Positions 48,601 to 56,009 of a stretch of 64,000 nt of DNA are shown in pieces. Position 1 is the stretch's first letter, and each line of letters begins with the position of its first letter. Origin of the DNA: Apoda limacodes (taxonomy: Eukaryota > Arthropoda > Insecta > Lepidoptera > Limacodidae); assembly GCA_946406115.1 (NCBI GenBank), contig OX291546.1:11463019-11527018 (forward strand), read 5' to 3'. The position numbers were made by a program, and so were the translations under genes. The notes beneath the pieces are model-generated. The model did not search any database and had not been told where the DNA came from. It saw only the letters and a program-made list of their open reading frames with translations.

Positions 48601-51281
48601 TGCATTGCTATCTGGTGAACTTCGTGCGGGTTGGCGTTAGGCCATGTACGGCAATAACGCTTGCTAACATAGCCATTTATCCAAAAATGCCCTACGTCGT
48701 TTAAGATTATTTGTCGACTAAAATTGGGGTCTTCTTCCAAATTCCAACGCACAATTCACCAAGACTTCAAGTCTGTGAAAGGCCAAATTTTTGCGCACGG
48801 TGAGAAATTTGGGTTTTCCTGCACACTTTAACTTACAACGCCAATGTTCTCGGTCCATGTCGCGTGCCTTTGACGTACGGATTTTGGCTGATCGTTTGCC
48901 GAGCCGGCATCGGCAGTCTTGGCCACCAAACGTTGGAAAGTGGACTTTGATGGGACATCGCGGTTTGCACTAATGAACATTCATTTTTGATAGTATACTT
49001 TTAATGGTAAGTTTATTAAAATATCAGTGGTAAGTTTGAAAAATATAGATTTTTATCTAAATTTAGACTTTAACATTTGACATTGGTTTGAAGTAAAAAC
49101 TTTTTTTCGGTAAGTGACGTTTTTACCTTTTGGGCTCGAAGTACCACATTTAGTCGCGAAAGATGGTTAGCTAAATTTAACTGGGTTCACGTTTCTCTCG
49201 ATGATGATTTTCATGAAAGTTGTCCATTAGCTGCGGTTACTAAGAAAAAGTTACTCTCAGTAACTACTGAGGTAAATCGGCGCATCACATGCCTCGAAAT
49301 TTTTTAATAGTTGGCCAATTAGTATGAGCCAAATTTAAAAGATTATACACGAAAATTTAAAAGATTTAAAAGAGCTGTGTTGCACTTTTACTTGTACTTA
49401 CTAACTACAGACCTGCGACAGGGCTCGTGTTGATTGGTGCAAAAGAATGTTCCTTTTTTAACCAGCCTTATTTATATGTGAACATTTTTGAAATACGCTT
49501 CGTATACGAAGACGAAATTAAAAATTTCTAATGGTGACGCTAGCAGTTGTCTGTATCTTAAGAGGCAGTCTTACTTGACAGTAAACTTAAGGGAAGACAA
49601 GGGCGCAATATTAACTAAGCGTGTTTAACCAAGTGAGAAGCGTATAGCTACATTTCAACTCACTGATGTTTTCATTGAAATACAAGAAATAAGGTTATTA
49701 AATAACTATCACAACTATGTTTTACCTAAAGTAGAACTTTGTAGATTTATGTGCCAACAGTTTAAAAGGTGTGAAAAGGGTTCAATGTAGAACCGAATGT
49801 GTTTTAGCAACCGAACTAAAGCAGATAAACTATTTTTCACGATTGTAGGTGTTTGTGTTATACCTCGTAGAATACGATCATTAAATTTTAGTTGGATCGA
49901 CTCAGTAAAACCTAAGAAATTCTTGCCAAAATAAATAAGATAGTGTGCTCAATCAGTTTTTAATTTTAGTTTCGTCCTTATACAAAATATACCTGATTTG
50001 TGCCCCCATTTTTTTTTTATAAAGTCTGATGTTGTGTTTTGTGTCCAACAGGCTGGGGTATTGCACTTGCCTGGGTGACTCTAGCGTGCTGTAGTGGATA
50101 CGGCGGGATAGTGAACTCGGCTCTTTCTTATCGAGGACTGCTGCCTCTCAGCCGGCTCACTTACTGCGCATACCTTGTGCACCCCGTCATCATGATGCAC
50201 AGCTGCTTCCTTATGGATGGGCCATACCACATGCAGAACTCTATGATTGTAAGTAGATAAAAATTACAAAGTTCGTAAGCTGTCTCATATAATGTACGTA
50301 TCTTAAGGCCACTCTTCACGATGGGCGAATACTGGCGAGTGGCAAGAATATTTGCCTGTTATATATTATGTAATATATATTTCCCTCGCAGCCTAGTTGG
50401 TAGTGTGGCCGACTGTTGTGCAGAGGGTGTGGGTTTGATTCCCGCACTGGACAAACATTTATGTGATAAACATTAGTGTTTGTCTTAAGTCTGGGTGTAT
50501 TTATGTATGTATTTACAAAAAAAGCAATATATATGTATTTGTATCCGTTGTCTGGTACCCATAATACAAGTTCTGCTTACTTTGGGGCGAGACGGCGCTG
50601 TGTGTAATGTTCAAAAAATATTTATATATTAACTGGTTATAATGGGCGATGATCGAGTACGTCAGCTACTGATGCGGTTTTATAGGCAGATATCAAAGAA
50701 AGTTTGCCAATGGTTGCAATTCGTACCTACATATTTGGCCATCACTTAGTTCGTAATTGTCTCGAGGACGGTAACCAACATGCTTATTAAGAACGAAAAA
50801 GCAACCTGCAATGTCTTAGGTGATGATGATAAAGAATGATAAGACATTTCTGTTTACAGAATTACATCTAAACAAGCCCACTCTTTGAAGATATACAAAT
50901 ATCCATCTTTTTTAAATTCGTGGCGCAAAAACAATGACAAAATTAGACAACCATGTCAAACAGGTGACATATTAGTAAATAAACATGCAGAATTGTGTTA
51001 CGGCCGCGCAGCGCAATGATGGTTGCAATCATGGACAAATCTGTCTTCTCCCATAATGGCCAATAGTGAAAAGAGGCCTTTAGGACGAGTCCCCTAAAAC
51101 TTCAATATAAGATTATCTAAGTATACAAATTAAAATACAATTTTCGTTACAGATAACTACATACGCTGGGTATGCAGTCCTGGCTTTCTTGTCATCTTTT
51201 GTAATCTCGCTTTCGTTCGAAGCGCCGGCTGTGAGGTTGCTGAAAATCATTAACGGCGGCGTGAACAAAAAAAGTAGCTAA
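27425..51281 (+). CDS. nrf-6-like: NRF-6-like acyltransferase-3 membrane protein, 12 coding exons, 764 aa
   Basis: Predicted integral membrane protein of the nose-resistant-to-fluoxetine family (NRF domain plus acyltransferase-3 domain). Worm members are linked to lipid or drug transport, but the substrate of the insect proteins is not settled. Coding exons: 27425-27695, 38184-38365, 39186-39385, 42201-42297, 42745-42838, 43207-43315, 44371-44526, 46078-46590, 46669-46838, 47703-47879, 50052-50248, 51153-51281. All introns are GT-AG, phases match, and the total is 765 codons including TAA. Seen in the protein: N-terminal hydrophobic signal (about residues 13-27), NRF cysteines (ECEGDL, NECRDLQ, GECVPASC), first membrane helix near 219-232, LHGMRFLSVVW (314-324), His329 in VHTY, VDTFFFISG, RLTPAY (459-464), WWRNLLYINNF, WSWYMAND, LSRLTYCAYLVHP (689-701) and SFEAP near the C-terminus. 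A charged Lys/Thr/Ser-rich loop spans about 380-447. The length is normal for the family and no break is seen. Confidence 0.92.
27829..28050 (+). mobile_element. tRNA-derived SINE, family 1 (GTGGCTCAGTGGG head)
   Basis: GGCTCTATGGCTCAGTGGGC, GTGGGTTCGATTCCCGCAC (B-box), TTGTCTTGAGACTGGCTGTT, then poly-A and TTTGTATCCGTT. Confidence 0.85.
28115..28395 (+). mobile_element. 5S-rRNA-derived SINE-like element
   Basis: 28141-28210 reads CGATAAGCGAAGTAAAGCTA, then CGTTGGGCGTGGTCAGTTCT, then CGGATGAGTGACCG, which matches the 3' half of animal 5S rRNA (internal control region and beyond). It is followed by about 180 bp of GC-rich sequence of unknown origin. It lacks the 5' half and the closing stem, so it is not a functional 5S gene. 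Confidence 0.75.
28557..28760 (+). mobile_element. short inverted-repeat element, copy 2 (ACACTGAA ends)
   Basis: Starts ACACTAAAAAAAGGATA and ends CTTTTTCTTCAGTGT. Full-length relative of 10374-10575. Confidence 0.75.
29178..29420 (+). mobile_element. tRNA-derived SINE, family 1 (CCTAGTTGGTAG head)
   Basis: CCCTCGCAGCCTAGTTGGTA, GGGTGTGAGTTCG, CTTGAGTCTGGGTGTATTTA, TTTGTATCCGTTGCTTGG and ACAGATGGCGCTGTGTG. Confidence 0.85.
31770..31890 (+). pseudogene. non-LTR retrotransposon family A, extreme C-terminus
   Basis: In frame from 31778: MGFFKEEVIRFLKGRQRTDD then TLGVASVNRLR and a stop. The same tail is at the end of the 150-590 fragment. Confidence 0.7.
33090..33340 (+). mobile_element. tRNA-derived SINE, family 1 (GTGGCTCAGTAGG head)
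   Basis: GGCATTGTGGCTCAGTAGGT head, decayed B-box (GTGTTCCATTACCGCAC), GTATTCGTTGTCTGGTATCC and ATAACACAAGCTTAACTTAC. The body matches the copies at 27829 and 50381. Confidence 0.8.
33753..34066 (+). mobile_element. tRNA-derived SINE, family 2, full copy with 12-bp target duplication
   Basis: The head has an A-box-like GGTGGCCGAGGGGTTTAAA and the B-box GGTTCGATCCC. The body includes the short hairpin CATACGTC...GACGTATG and CACTGGGCCCGCGTGTGGAC, and the element ends in (AAGC)n. CATATATCACAT flanks it exactly at 33741-33752 and 34067-34078. Confidence 0.9.
34180..36590 (-). pseudogene. decayed CR1/Jockey-type non-LTR retrotransposon
   Basis: Read on the - strand from 36590 down. Endonuclease remnants: GGGVFIAVNNN near 36540, FCCYFPRG, IGDFN near 36310. 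Then reverse transcriptase: LSLDISKGKAPDGLSPLFLR (about 35450), VYTDYSKAIDKISHSLL (about 35070), LSGVPQGSHLSPFLFNIFIN (about 34890) and LLYADNSKIYKV. Past the RT are decayed pieces of the C-terminal region such as HMNYRMVN. The second catalytic Asp of YADD is Asn, and several stops and frameshifts separate the parts, so it is inactive. It lies in intron 1, antisense to the host gene. Confidence 0.85.
36606..37172 (-). mobile_element. Helitron-like non-autonomous element
   Basis: Opposite-strand relative of 52874-53328. On the + strand it begins CTAGCTTTTGCCAGCGGCAA and ends CCCTCTTTATAATGGTATAG, with GGTAAAATAATTTTTCAAAT and CGGTCCAGTA inside. TTTCAACCCAATCGGTTAAG/TTCAG is duplicated near 36870-36930. 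Confidence 0.55.
37715..37950 (-). mobile_element. tRNA-derived SINE, family 1
   Basis: On the + strand it reads CGCCATCTGG, TATTATGGATACCCG, CCCAGACTCAAGACGAA, CGAGAATCGAACCCACG (B-box complement) and GAGCCACGGCG (head complement). Confidence 0.8.
38184..38365 (+). CDS. nrf-6-like: NRF-6-like exon 2
   Basis: Acceptor TTATTTTCCAG. The split codon A|TG gives Met, then YDASGQYSTNILFG, the family's signature after exon 1. FWLGSLNECRDLQ carries an NRF-domain cysteine. It ends LDGDHLPK at a GTACAA donor, phase 0 (residues 91-151). Confidence 0.9.
39186..39385 (+). CDS. nrf-6-like: NRF-6-like exon 3
   Basis: Acceptor CTCCCAG, starting NRVLLVGECVPASC, the conserved paired-cysteine motif of the NRF domain, then a Leu/Ala-rich stretch and PVPGPYDIKADIKFHILG. 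The donor is GTAAC, phase 2 (residues 152-218). The open frames on the opposite strand here are shadows. Confidence 0.9.
39945..40208 (+). mobile_element. Helitron-like fragment in intron 3
   Basis: Begins TATACAAATATAAAAGAAGA, then CTGACTGACTGACT, AACGCACAGCCCAAACTGC, and ends CCACGCGGACGAAGTCATCG then GAAAATGCTAGT. Related phrases occur at 53815-54119. Confidence 0.5.
41044..41105 (+). repeat. GGTTCCGTACC-type repeat fragment
   Basis: AAACTGGCCAAGTGCGTGTT and GTAGGGTTCCGTAGAAGCC; followed by a run of 14 G at 41158-41171. Confidence 0.6.
41816..41853. repeat. GC-capped hairpin in intron 3
   Basis: Arms GCGCGCCAAAGAT and ATCTTTGATGCGCGC pair with a 2-nt bulge around a short AT loop. Confidence 0.65.
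42201..42297 (+). CDS. nrf-6-like: NRF-6-like exon 4, first membrane helix
   Basis: Acceptor TTAAATGTAG. The split Gly codon is followed by AAVLLTAVLMTAASLYEG and the basic stretch YLERKYRF, giving the first membrane span of the acyltransferase-3 region. It ends ALVSNE at a GTGAGT donor, phase 0 (residues 218-250). The exon is too short to stand out as an ORF. Confidence 0.85.
42745..42838 (+). CDS. nrf-6-like: NRF-6-like exon 5 (short exon found by phase)
   Basis: Acceptor ATGTTTGCAG and donor GTAAAT. It encodes SNNNNTCLAEGKRAVDNEYK and continues to RRETC plus one base (residues 251-282). The exon is needed because exon 4 ends in phase 0 while exon 6 begins with the last two bases of a codon; this exon supplies the missing base, giving Gly282. 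It encodes a hydrophilic loop, poorly conserved in such proteins, so the call rests on splice sites and frame. Confidence 0.75.
43207..43315 (+). CDS. nrf-6-like: NRF-6-like exon 6
   Basis: Acceptor TTTTATTAG. It encodes VWSELLLSFSILSNGRTILS and ends DGALTCLHGM with a split Arg codon at a GTATG donor, phase 2 (residues 282-318). LHGMR is the start of the acyltransferase-3 core. Confidence 0.9.
43690..43975 (+). mobile_element. tRNA-derived SINE, family 2, rearranged copy
   Basis: 43740-43975 carries AGTGGCGGAGGTTCGAACCC, the hairpin CATACGTC...GACGTATG and CACTGGGCCTGCGTGTGGAC as in the 33753 copy. 43690-43735 is an inverted piece of the SINE 3' part (CCCACTGTTGGAGCACGGCC). It lies in intron 6. 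Confidence 0.75.
44371..44526 (+). CDS. nrf-6-like: NRF-6-like exon 7, acyltransferase-3 core
   Basis: Acceptor TTTTTCTTCAG. It starts FLSVVWVIMVHTYLTMFYVADN, completing the LHGMR-FLS motif and carrying the conserved His329. It ends NATYCVDTFFFI with a split Ser codon (residues 318-370). The donor is GTATC. Family members usually have Gly before this His; here it is Val328. Confidence 0.92.
46078..46590 (+). CDS. nrf-6-like: NRF-6-like exon 8, longest exon
   Basis: Acceptor TTTTCTTACAG. SGLLVTILFLR closes a membrane helix, followed by a Lys/Thr/Asn/Ser-rich loop (about 380-447). Then come FLLFVLYRVVRLTPAYAFVL, CNLYWWRNLLYINNF and MCMVWSWYMANDTQFYVIG, all hallmark NRF/acyltransferase-3 motifs. 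The donor is GTGAGT, phase 2 (residues 370-541). Confidence 0.95.
46669..46838 (+). CDS. nrf-6-like: NRF-6-like exon 9
   Basis: Separated from exon 8 by a 78-bp intron with acceptor TATTAACAG. It encodes NPKFSMISVCVILVSSWATS, a membrane span, and ends DKPWSRIGPYLIG, a conserved motif. The donor is GTAAGT, phase 1 (residues 541-598). Confidence 0.92.
46905..47130 (+). repeat. dispersed repeat R3, copy 3 (intron 9)
   Basis: TTATTATTTTACCGCTTACT, GCATCAGAAGCAGTGTTGTGA, ACTAAAGTGGTTGGTGAAAC and ATTATGATGTGGGTGTATAT match the other two copies. Confidence 0.75.
47391..47543 (+). repeat. 51-bp tandem repeat, 3 identical copies (intron 9)
   Basis: The unit starting TTATACTTTATTAAAATATG and ending ATAGTATGAAA begins at 47391, 47442 and 47493. 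By eye the three copies are identical, which suggests recent expansion. Confidence 0.95.
47703..47879 (+). CDS. nrf-6-like: NRF-6-like exon 10
   Basis: Acceptor TTGTTGTAG. It encodes GMIVGWYLHKTK, a further membrane segment (PYWLVAVGWPVAIAVFG) and FFEVWPTAFYVSIGHTG. The donor is GTTCGT, a weak but usable site, phase 1 (residues 598-657). Confidence 0.9.
48115..48970 (-). pseudogene. mariner-like transposase pseudogene (intron 10)
   Basis: Read on the - strand: VGHFWINGYVSKRYCRTWPN, then FWAGNVIGPYFIENEVTEAI, HERYEGMVISQRVDVNWPPR, and near the end AIAQIQPDLCGRIVEN. These match the catalytic and C-terminal parts of IS630/Tc1/mariner-superfamily transposases (metal-binding Asp/Glu region around FSDE, RSxD equivalents, and the AI..IQPD.C tail). 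Frameshifts, stops and loss of catalytic residues show it is dead. It is antisense to the NRF-6-like gene. Terminal inverted repeats were not resolved. Confidence 0.85.
50052..50248 (+). CDS. nrf-6-like: NRF-6-like exon 11
   Basis: Acceptor TGTCCAACAG. It encodes WGIALAWVTLACCSGYGG and then LLPLSRLTYCAYLVHPVIMM, the strongly conserved late motif with His700. The donor is GTAAGT, phase 0 (residues 657-722). Confidence 0.93.
50381..50640 (+). mobile_element. tRNA-derived SINE, family 1 (CCTAGTTGGTAG head, intron 11)
   Basis: CCCTCGCAGCCTAGTTGGTA, GTGGGTTTGATTCCCGCAC, CTTAAGTCTGGGTGTATTTA, GTATCCGTTGTCTGGTACCC and GACGGCGCTGTGTGTAATG. The best preserved of the seven copies. Confidence 0.9.
51153..51281 (+). 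CDS. nrf-6-like: NRF-6-like exon 12, C-terminus
   Basis: Acceptor TTTCGTTACAG. It encodes the last membrane helix (ITTYAGYAVLAFLSSFVISL) followed by SFEAPAVRLLKIINGG and a Lys/Ser tail. TAA is at 51279-51281 (residues 723-764). Confidence 0.93.
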   Translation: MTTYAGYAVLAFLSSFVISLSFEAPAVRLLKIINGGVNKKSS

Positions 51282-51620
51282 ATTTAAAATAGTATAAAAA
51301 ATCCAAGACCTTTTAAATATTGTGAGCCAAATGATAGTTACCAGAAATATAAATAGTTAAGGCATTGGCAGACTTGATTATTGTGTATTGAAGGCTGTAG
51401 ATATGTGAATAAGATTGTAAATTATGAATTAAAAATGTACTGATATACATTATTGATAGTATTGATAATAAGAAATAGGTTCACGGTAGAAATTAGCCCC
51501 AAAAGCTGTTTTACCTTAATTTTAATTTTAAAATTTTAAAATTTAAGGCTACGCGATGTGAACGATATATTTTAACCCCTCGATTACAAAATTTCTCTGC
51601 GTTGTGGGCATTCCTTGAAC

Positions 51621-51626
51621 AATAAA
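51621..51626 (+). promoter_or_regulatory. candidate polyadenylation signal of the NRF-6-like gene
   Basis: AATAAA 340 nt past the stop codon, followed by T-rich sequence. It is the first canonical hexamer after the stop. The true cleavage site is not shown by the sequence alone. Confidence 0.5.
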
Positions 51627-51649
51627 ATATCAGACTTTTTGCAGATTTT

Positions 51650-52870
51650 CTATTAGTGAGTTTTATAAATTTTTGCTATTAGCTACCTTATATGCAATGA
51701 AATATCATATTTTTCATTTTAAAGACGGTTAAAGTTCAAATGCAAAAACTAACTAATACTACCTACTTAGTGATAAAAAATTATTATTTGTAGTGCGTTC
51801 CACGTAAGATGAGACGTGGCAAGCGGTAGAAGTGGGGTTATTGGCAGCTGTACAGTCAGTCATAAGAATAGTTATACGTTAATAATGTGAGGTAACTAAA
51901 GCGCATGCCCTGTCCCCTGTCGCCGTACCTCGCCCTGCATCTTCGGCCCTCTGCGTATGGGACCTATAAACACATGGTGTGTAAAGTCTCTTCTCACGTG
52001 GCGCGCGCAATATCTATGTCTGAAGATAGGTTATCAAAGGTAACTTTTAACAGATAAGTAGAGAGTTAACGATAATATCTATGATATTTTGAATTGTTAT
52101 TATGCCTAGTCGAGTTCGCTTCTACCCACTGGCATCGAAAAAATTAAACGTTGGATACCTAAAGTAGATGGATTTTAATTAAATTAGCAAATATGAGATA
52201 TTCAAATTATATAACTCAAAATAGACGTCTATTTTTATTATTAATAAAAAGCCTAGGCCAGTAATCTTTTATTGTAGAGTCACGCACCATTTTGATATCT
52301 AACTTTAGCCGCAGCTACTACTAGCGTAAAAGTAGTGACGTCACAACTTTGACGTTTCTGCTACTGAGCTGACGGATAAAGGCCTTTCTACACTTCAGCA
52401 GCTTTTTTAAATTATTATGATTATTAGCATTTTAAGTCACTGACAGAATATCCTTACATTTTTTTTTATAGTTGAATTCAATTGCAGTTTCATAATTATT
52501 ATTTTTAATTGAAATATAAAAAAAATCACTTAAACACATACTATAATATAATCGATGAATTTAAAAATCGTTAATGCGCGTCTAGCTTTAGTAAAAAAAA
52601 AAATTCTTTAGAGCAGTGCATTTTAAATTTAGGTATTTATTATAAATTATCTGCGTCTTTATTTAAAATGATCATACCGCTAATTTACTACGTTCTACGT
52701 TGACATTAGTTAGGAATTTTATCACCGTTTATAGGCATGTGCATATTGTAATTATTTTTAAAAAAATATGTCTTGTAAATATAATGCAATGACTACAATT
52801 TTATAACCATTTAGTCGTCAGCAAATATTAATTACCAATGTAAATAAAATAGCTTTAAATAAAAACAAAC
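51650..52870. other. non-coding AT-rich stretch after the NRF-6-like gene
   Basis: I see no gene or recognised repeat. A GC-richer patch at about 51900-52030 has no open frame of note. Confidence 0.5.
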
Positions 52871-52873
52871 TTT

Positions 52874-53328
52874 ATCTATACTAATATTATAAAGAGGAAA
52901 GATTTTATTATTTGTTTGTTTGTATTGAATAGGCTCCGAAACTACTGGACCGATTTGAAAAATTCTTTTACCATTAGAAGCCGACATTATCCCTGATAAA
53001 CATAGGCTACTTTTTACTGCGGGAAAATGCTTCATTCCGGGAAAACGGGTAAAAGGACAACGGGTAGTAAGAATTGTCCTTCAATACATTCCTAATTATT
53101 TGATTACGTAATTACTGCCTTTTTCACATAACTTCTAATCGGCTGATCCGATTGGGTTGAAATTTTGTATGTGTATTGCTATGGTTTCACAGACACGAAT
53201 GTATTATGCCATTCGAGAGGAAAGATTTGATCGTATGTTTTTTTTCTATAATTGAGGAGTTGCCGTAAGAACCTACGCCGTTAACGAAATTTAGGGCGGG
53301 CGAAGCCGCTGGCAGAAGCTATTAGCTA
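52874..53328 (+). mobile_element. Helitron-like non-autonomous element
   Basis: Begins TCTATACTAATATTATAAAG, has AATAGGCTCCGAAACTACTG, GATAAACATAGGCTACTTTT and CGGCTGATCCGATTGGGTTG, and ends GGGCGGGCGAAGCCGCTGGC then AGAAGCTATTAG. TC start, a GC hairpin near the end and absence of inverted ends fit the Helitron pattern. Confidence 0.55.
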
Positions 53329-53660
53329 TATTCTAATTGTAAAATTGTACCTTTGAACTTATCCTATATAAACAAAAAACTGATAGGGCTGCGTTTTTAT
53401 TTGTAATAGTTAATAAAGCCTACCTTTACATTGATTACTTTGTCAGGTGTCTACTTGTTGTAACATGTACTTTGATAATATATTATAATAGATTTTAAAG
53501 TTCATATATTGTGTTATTTCTTCATAACCTTGATTGTTGGTCGATAGGCTAACCACGTTCTTTGCTCAAACTACTAAAAACAGTGTTCAATATATAATAA
53601 ATCTATCTATCTATCTCTTTTGGTCCAGTCATCCTGGGTTTTACAAACAAGTTATATTTT

Positions 53661-54161
53661 CAATTTAAAAATAAAACGGGATCAAATGCGTAGTTATTTG
53701 GTAAAATACCTTTTTCCCGACGTTTCGGCTGCGTTACACCTCACTTCGTTTTTATACTTGTCATAATCAGTACACACACACAACACTGACGGTCTCCTCA
53801 TAATAAGTATATGTCAATCTATCTTTATTAACATATAAAATGCTTTGTCCTGAATGACTGACTGACGGATCAACGCACAGCCTAAACCGCTGATCGAAGA
53901 GACTTGAAACTTGGAGGGTGTGTTCGTTGTATGAAGTAGGCATCCGATAAAAAAGGATTTTCCGAAAGGGTCAAGTGCGAGTCGGACTTGCGGAATAAGG
54001 GTTAACCAATTGTAATGAAATTTTGGTAAATTGTTATGCACACGCCAGGGTAGGTTTCTGAATTCGTACAACAAAAGAAGAAAGAAAAGAAAAGAAACAA
54101 CGTTCGCCGGGTCAGCTAGCCATAAATAAATACGCGTTTGATCCCGTTTTATTTTTAAATT
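53661..54161. mobile_element. MITE relative of 11432-11595, enlarged by insertions
   Basis: Left arm AATTTAAAAATAAAACGGGA then TCAAATGCGTAGTTATTTGG; right arm ACGCGTTTGATCCCGTTTTA then TTTTTAAATTT. It shares the internal CCGACGTTTCGGCTG with the small copy. The interior holds a Helitron-like segment (53815-54119) and a piece of GGTTCCGTACC-type repeat (AAGTGCGAGTCGGACTTGCG). Confidence 0.8.
53815..54119 (+). mobile_element. Helitron-like segment inside the larger MITE
   Basis: TATCTTTATTAACATATAAA, GACTGACTGACGGATCAACG, CAGCCTAAACCGCTGATCG and an end CGTTCGCCGGGTCAGCTAG. Related to 39945-40208. Confidence 0.5.
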
Positions 54162-54289
54162 TCATTCTAGGCTAAATAGCGCCATCTGCTTTATATTTGA
54201 AAACTGTGTACATACTGAATAAAATGAGGTGTATTTTTAACAGTGCTGGAACAAAAAGCTTTAATATAACAATGGTAGGTTTCCACACT

Positions 54290-54367
54290 GGCGGAAAGCG
54301 CGAAATAGAGGCACGGGCGGAAAGCGCGAAATAGAGGCACGGGCGGAAAGCGCGAAACAGCGGCACG
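54290..54367 (+). repeat. 26-bp GC-rich tandem repeat, 3 copies
   Basis: GGCGGAAAGCGCGAAATAGA plus GGCACG at 54290, 54316 and 54342; the third copy differs by two bases. It lies 300 bp from a Harbinger fragment. Confidence 0.9.
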
Positions 54368-54669
54368 GCAACAAGCGCCAGCCTATCACAGTGCATGCTC
54401 TCGTTCCGTGGCGGCGTGACGATATTTTACGCGTGTGTCCCCTATTCCGTCCGTAATAATATCATGAAAATGACTATAATGGAAAATTGAGTTAGTTAGA
54501 AGGGCATCAATTTATTTATAACAGTCAAATGCAAAGATGAAAATGACAGGTAGGTAAGGTAACTCGAGCATATTACTTGTTCATTATTATTGTTTGCATT
54601 ACTTTAATGTGTACCACCATAATAACTTCAAGTTAGGATCTTTCATGTATTAGCTTCTACCGTTTCTGT

Positions 54670-55011
54670 TTAGAAGAAACCAGTTAATGTGCATTTGTAG
54701 TTGCTGAGAAAAATAGGCAGACAGCGAAGTCTCGCCGCAAACGTTCCTTTACCATTTTGGTAAGAAACCCTAAATAGCAGCAATAAAAAAAATGACCAAA
54801 CCTGCACAACAACGTGCTTTCTATCAATGGCCCTAACACAGTTTGGAAAGTCCCATCTGTCACTAAAATCTTTTGCTATTTTCTTCCAGTCTTGAGTGGT
54901 AGGTAGTTTTAAAACATCATTTGCCAATACATTCCACAAAGCCTCACAGGTTTTTGGTATGATTTGCGTAATTGTGGCTTCCCCAACTCTTAGCAAACAG
55001 TGCAGAGACAC
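54670..55011 (-). pseudogene. PIF/Harbinger transposase (HARBI1-like) fragment
   Basis: On the - strand: LLRVGEATITQIIPKTCEAL (helix-turn-helix-like part), LKLPTTQDWKKIAKDFSDRW, then FPNCVRAIDRKHVVVQ, the first DDE-block of Harbinger nucleases (family consensus AIDGKHV; here Gly is Arg). After VVQ the frame runs into GTTTGG, a plausible splice donor, and no further transposase sequence is seen downstream. Upstream it is cut by the RTE tail at 55000. Truncated at both ends. Confidence 0.8.
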
Positions 55012-55098
55012 CCGCGCACACAGGCGGGCGGCTCAGGACCGGTTGTTGTGGAGACATATGCGAGAGGCCTACGTTCAGCAATGGACGTCTTCTGGTTG
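55000..55098 (+). pseudogene. RTE-type non-LTR retrotransposon C-terminal tail
   Basis: + strand frame gives RRAAQDRLLWRHMREAYVQQ then WTSSG and a stop, the usual end of RTE-type ORF2 proteins. It abuts the Harbinger fragment, indicating insertion or rearrangement. Confidence 0.65.
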
Positions 55099-55099
55099 A

Positions 55100-56000
55100 A
55101 ACAACTTGTGTATGCTTTGGATTCCACTTTATTTCGGTATATTTCTATAAATTGTAAAACCTCATTGCTAGACTCCACCCTCATCGCCATATTAACTCGG
55201 AAACATAAATTTCACTCACACGCAACACACCTACTATCTTTGCTGACAAATAACAACGACCTCAATAAGACGCCAATGTGTGATCATTATTTGCGGAGCG
55301 TGCCAAGAGCCTTTAATGTGTTCTCGGACACCGACACTATTCAGTAGGCGGGCCTGTGTTGTCGCCAACTGCCAACATACCACCAAGTAGATCTCTACAT
55401 TCTGGCCCAGTACTTTGGCCCAATATGAACAGTGGCTTTTATTAGCGAATCTAGTTCACTTAATCTTAATTATAGTGGGCACCGCACGCAATATAACCCC
55501 GCACAGATGCAATATATAAATATAGCTATTTAGCTATGTTTTTGAGTAAGAGACTGATTAATGTCACATAAGTATCACTTATGTAAAAAAAGAAACGATT
55601 AGAAACAAATATGAGAACTTCGATTTAAATTTAGATTAGATTTTGTATTACATTTTCTCTTGAGTTGATAACCGCCTTAGCCGTTAAACGCACCAATGCA
55701 GGGGCACAAGCCTCTCCTTGTAGAAGGAGGCTTAGGGCCTAGTTCACCACGCTGGCCTAGTGCGAGTTAGCGGACGTTGTTGGGTTTGCCTAACGTCTGC
55801 TGTTATATGACAAAGAGCCAGGACCGACGGTTTTACGTGTCCTCCGGAACACGGAGAAGATCAGAAAATTGTGCCGCTAGGCGGAAACCTATCCAAATAG
55901 TGACCACGCTCGACGTTGCTCAACTGAGCATATCGTTTCTGATAGACAATGTCACTGGGCCACGAGTTCCTCCGAAATTTGGATAAAACACAAATTTATC
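55100..56000. other. non-coding stretch
   Basis: No gene recognised. Open frames at 55000-55347 and 55777-55986 lack known domains; 55680-55990 is richer in GC and may be the 5' part of the family A fragment that follows. Confidence 0.4.
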
Positions 56001-56009
56001 TATGGTTAA

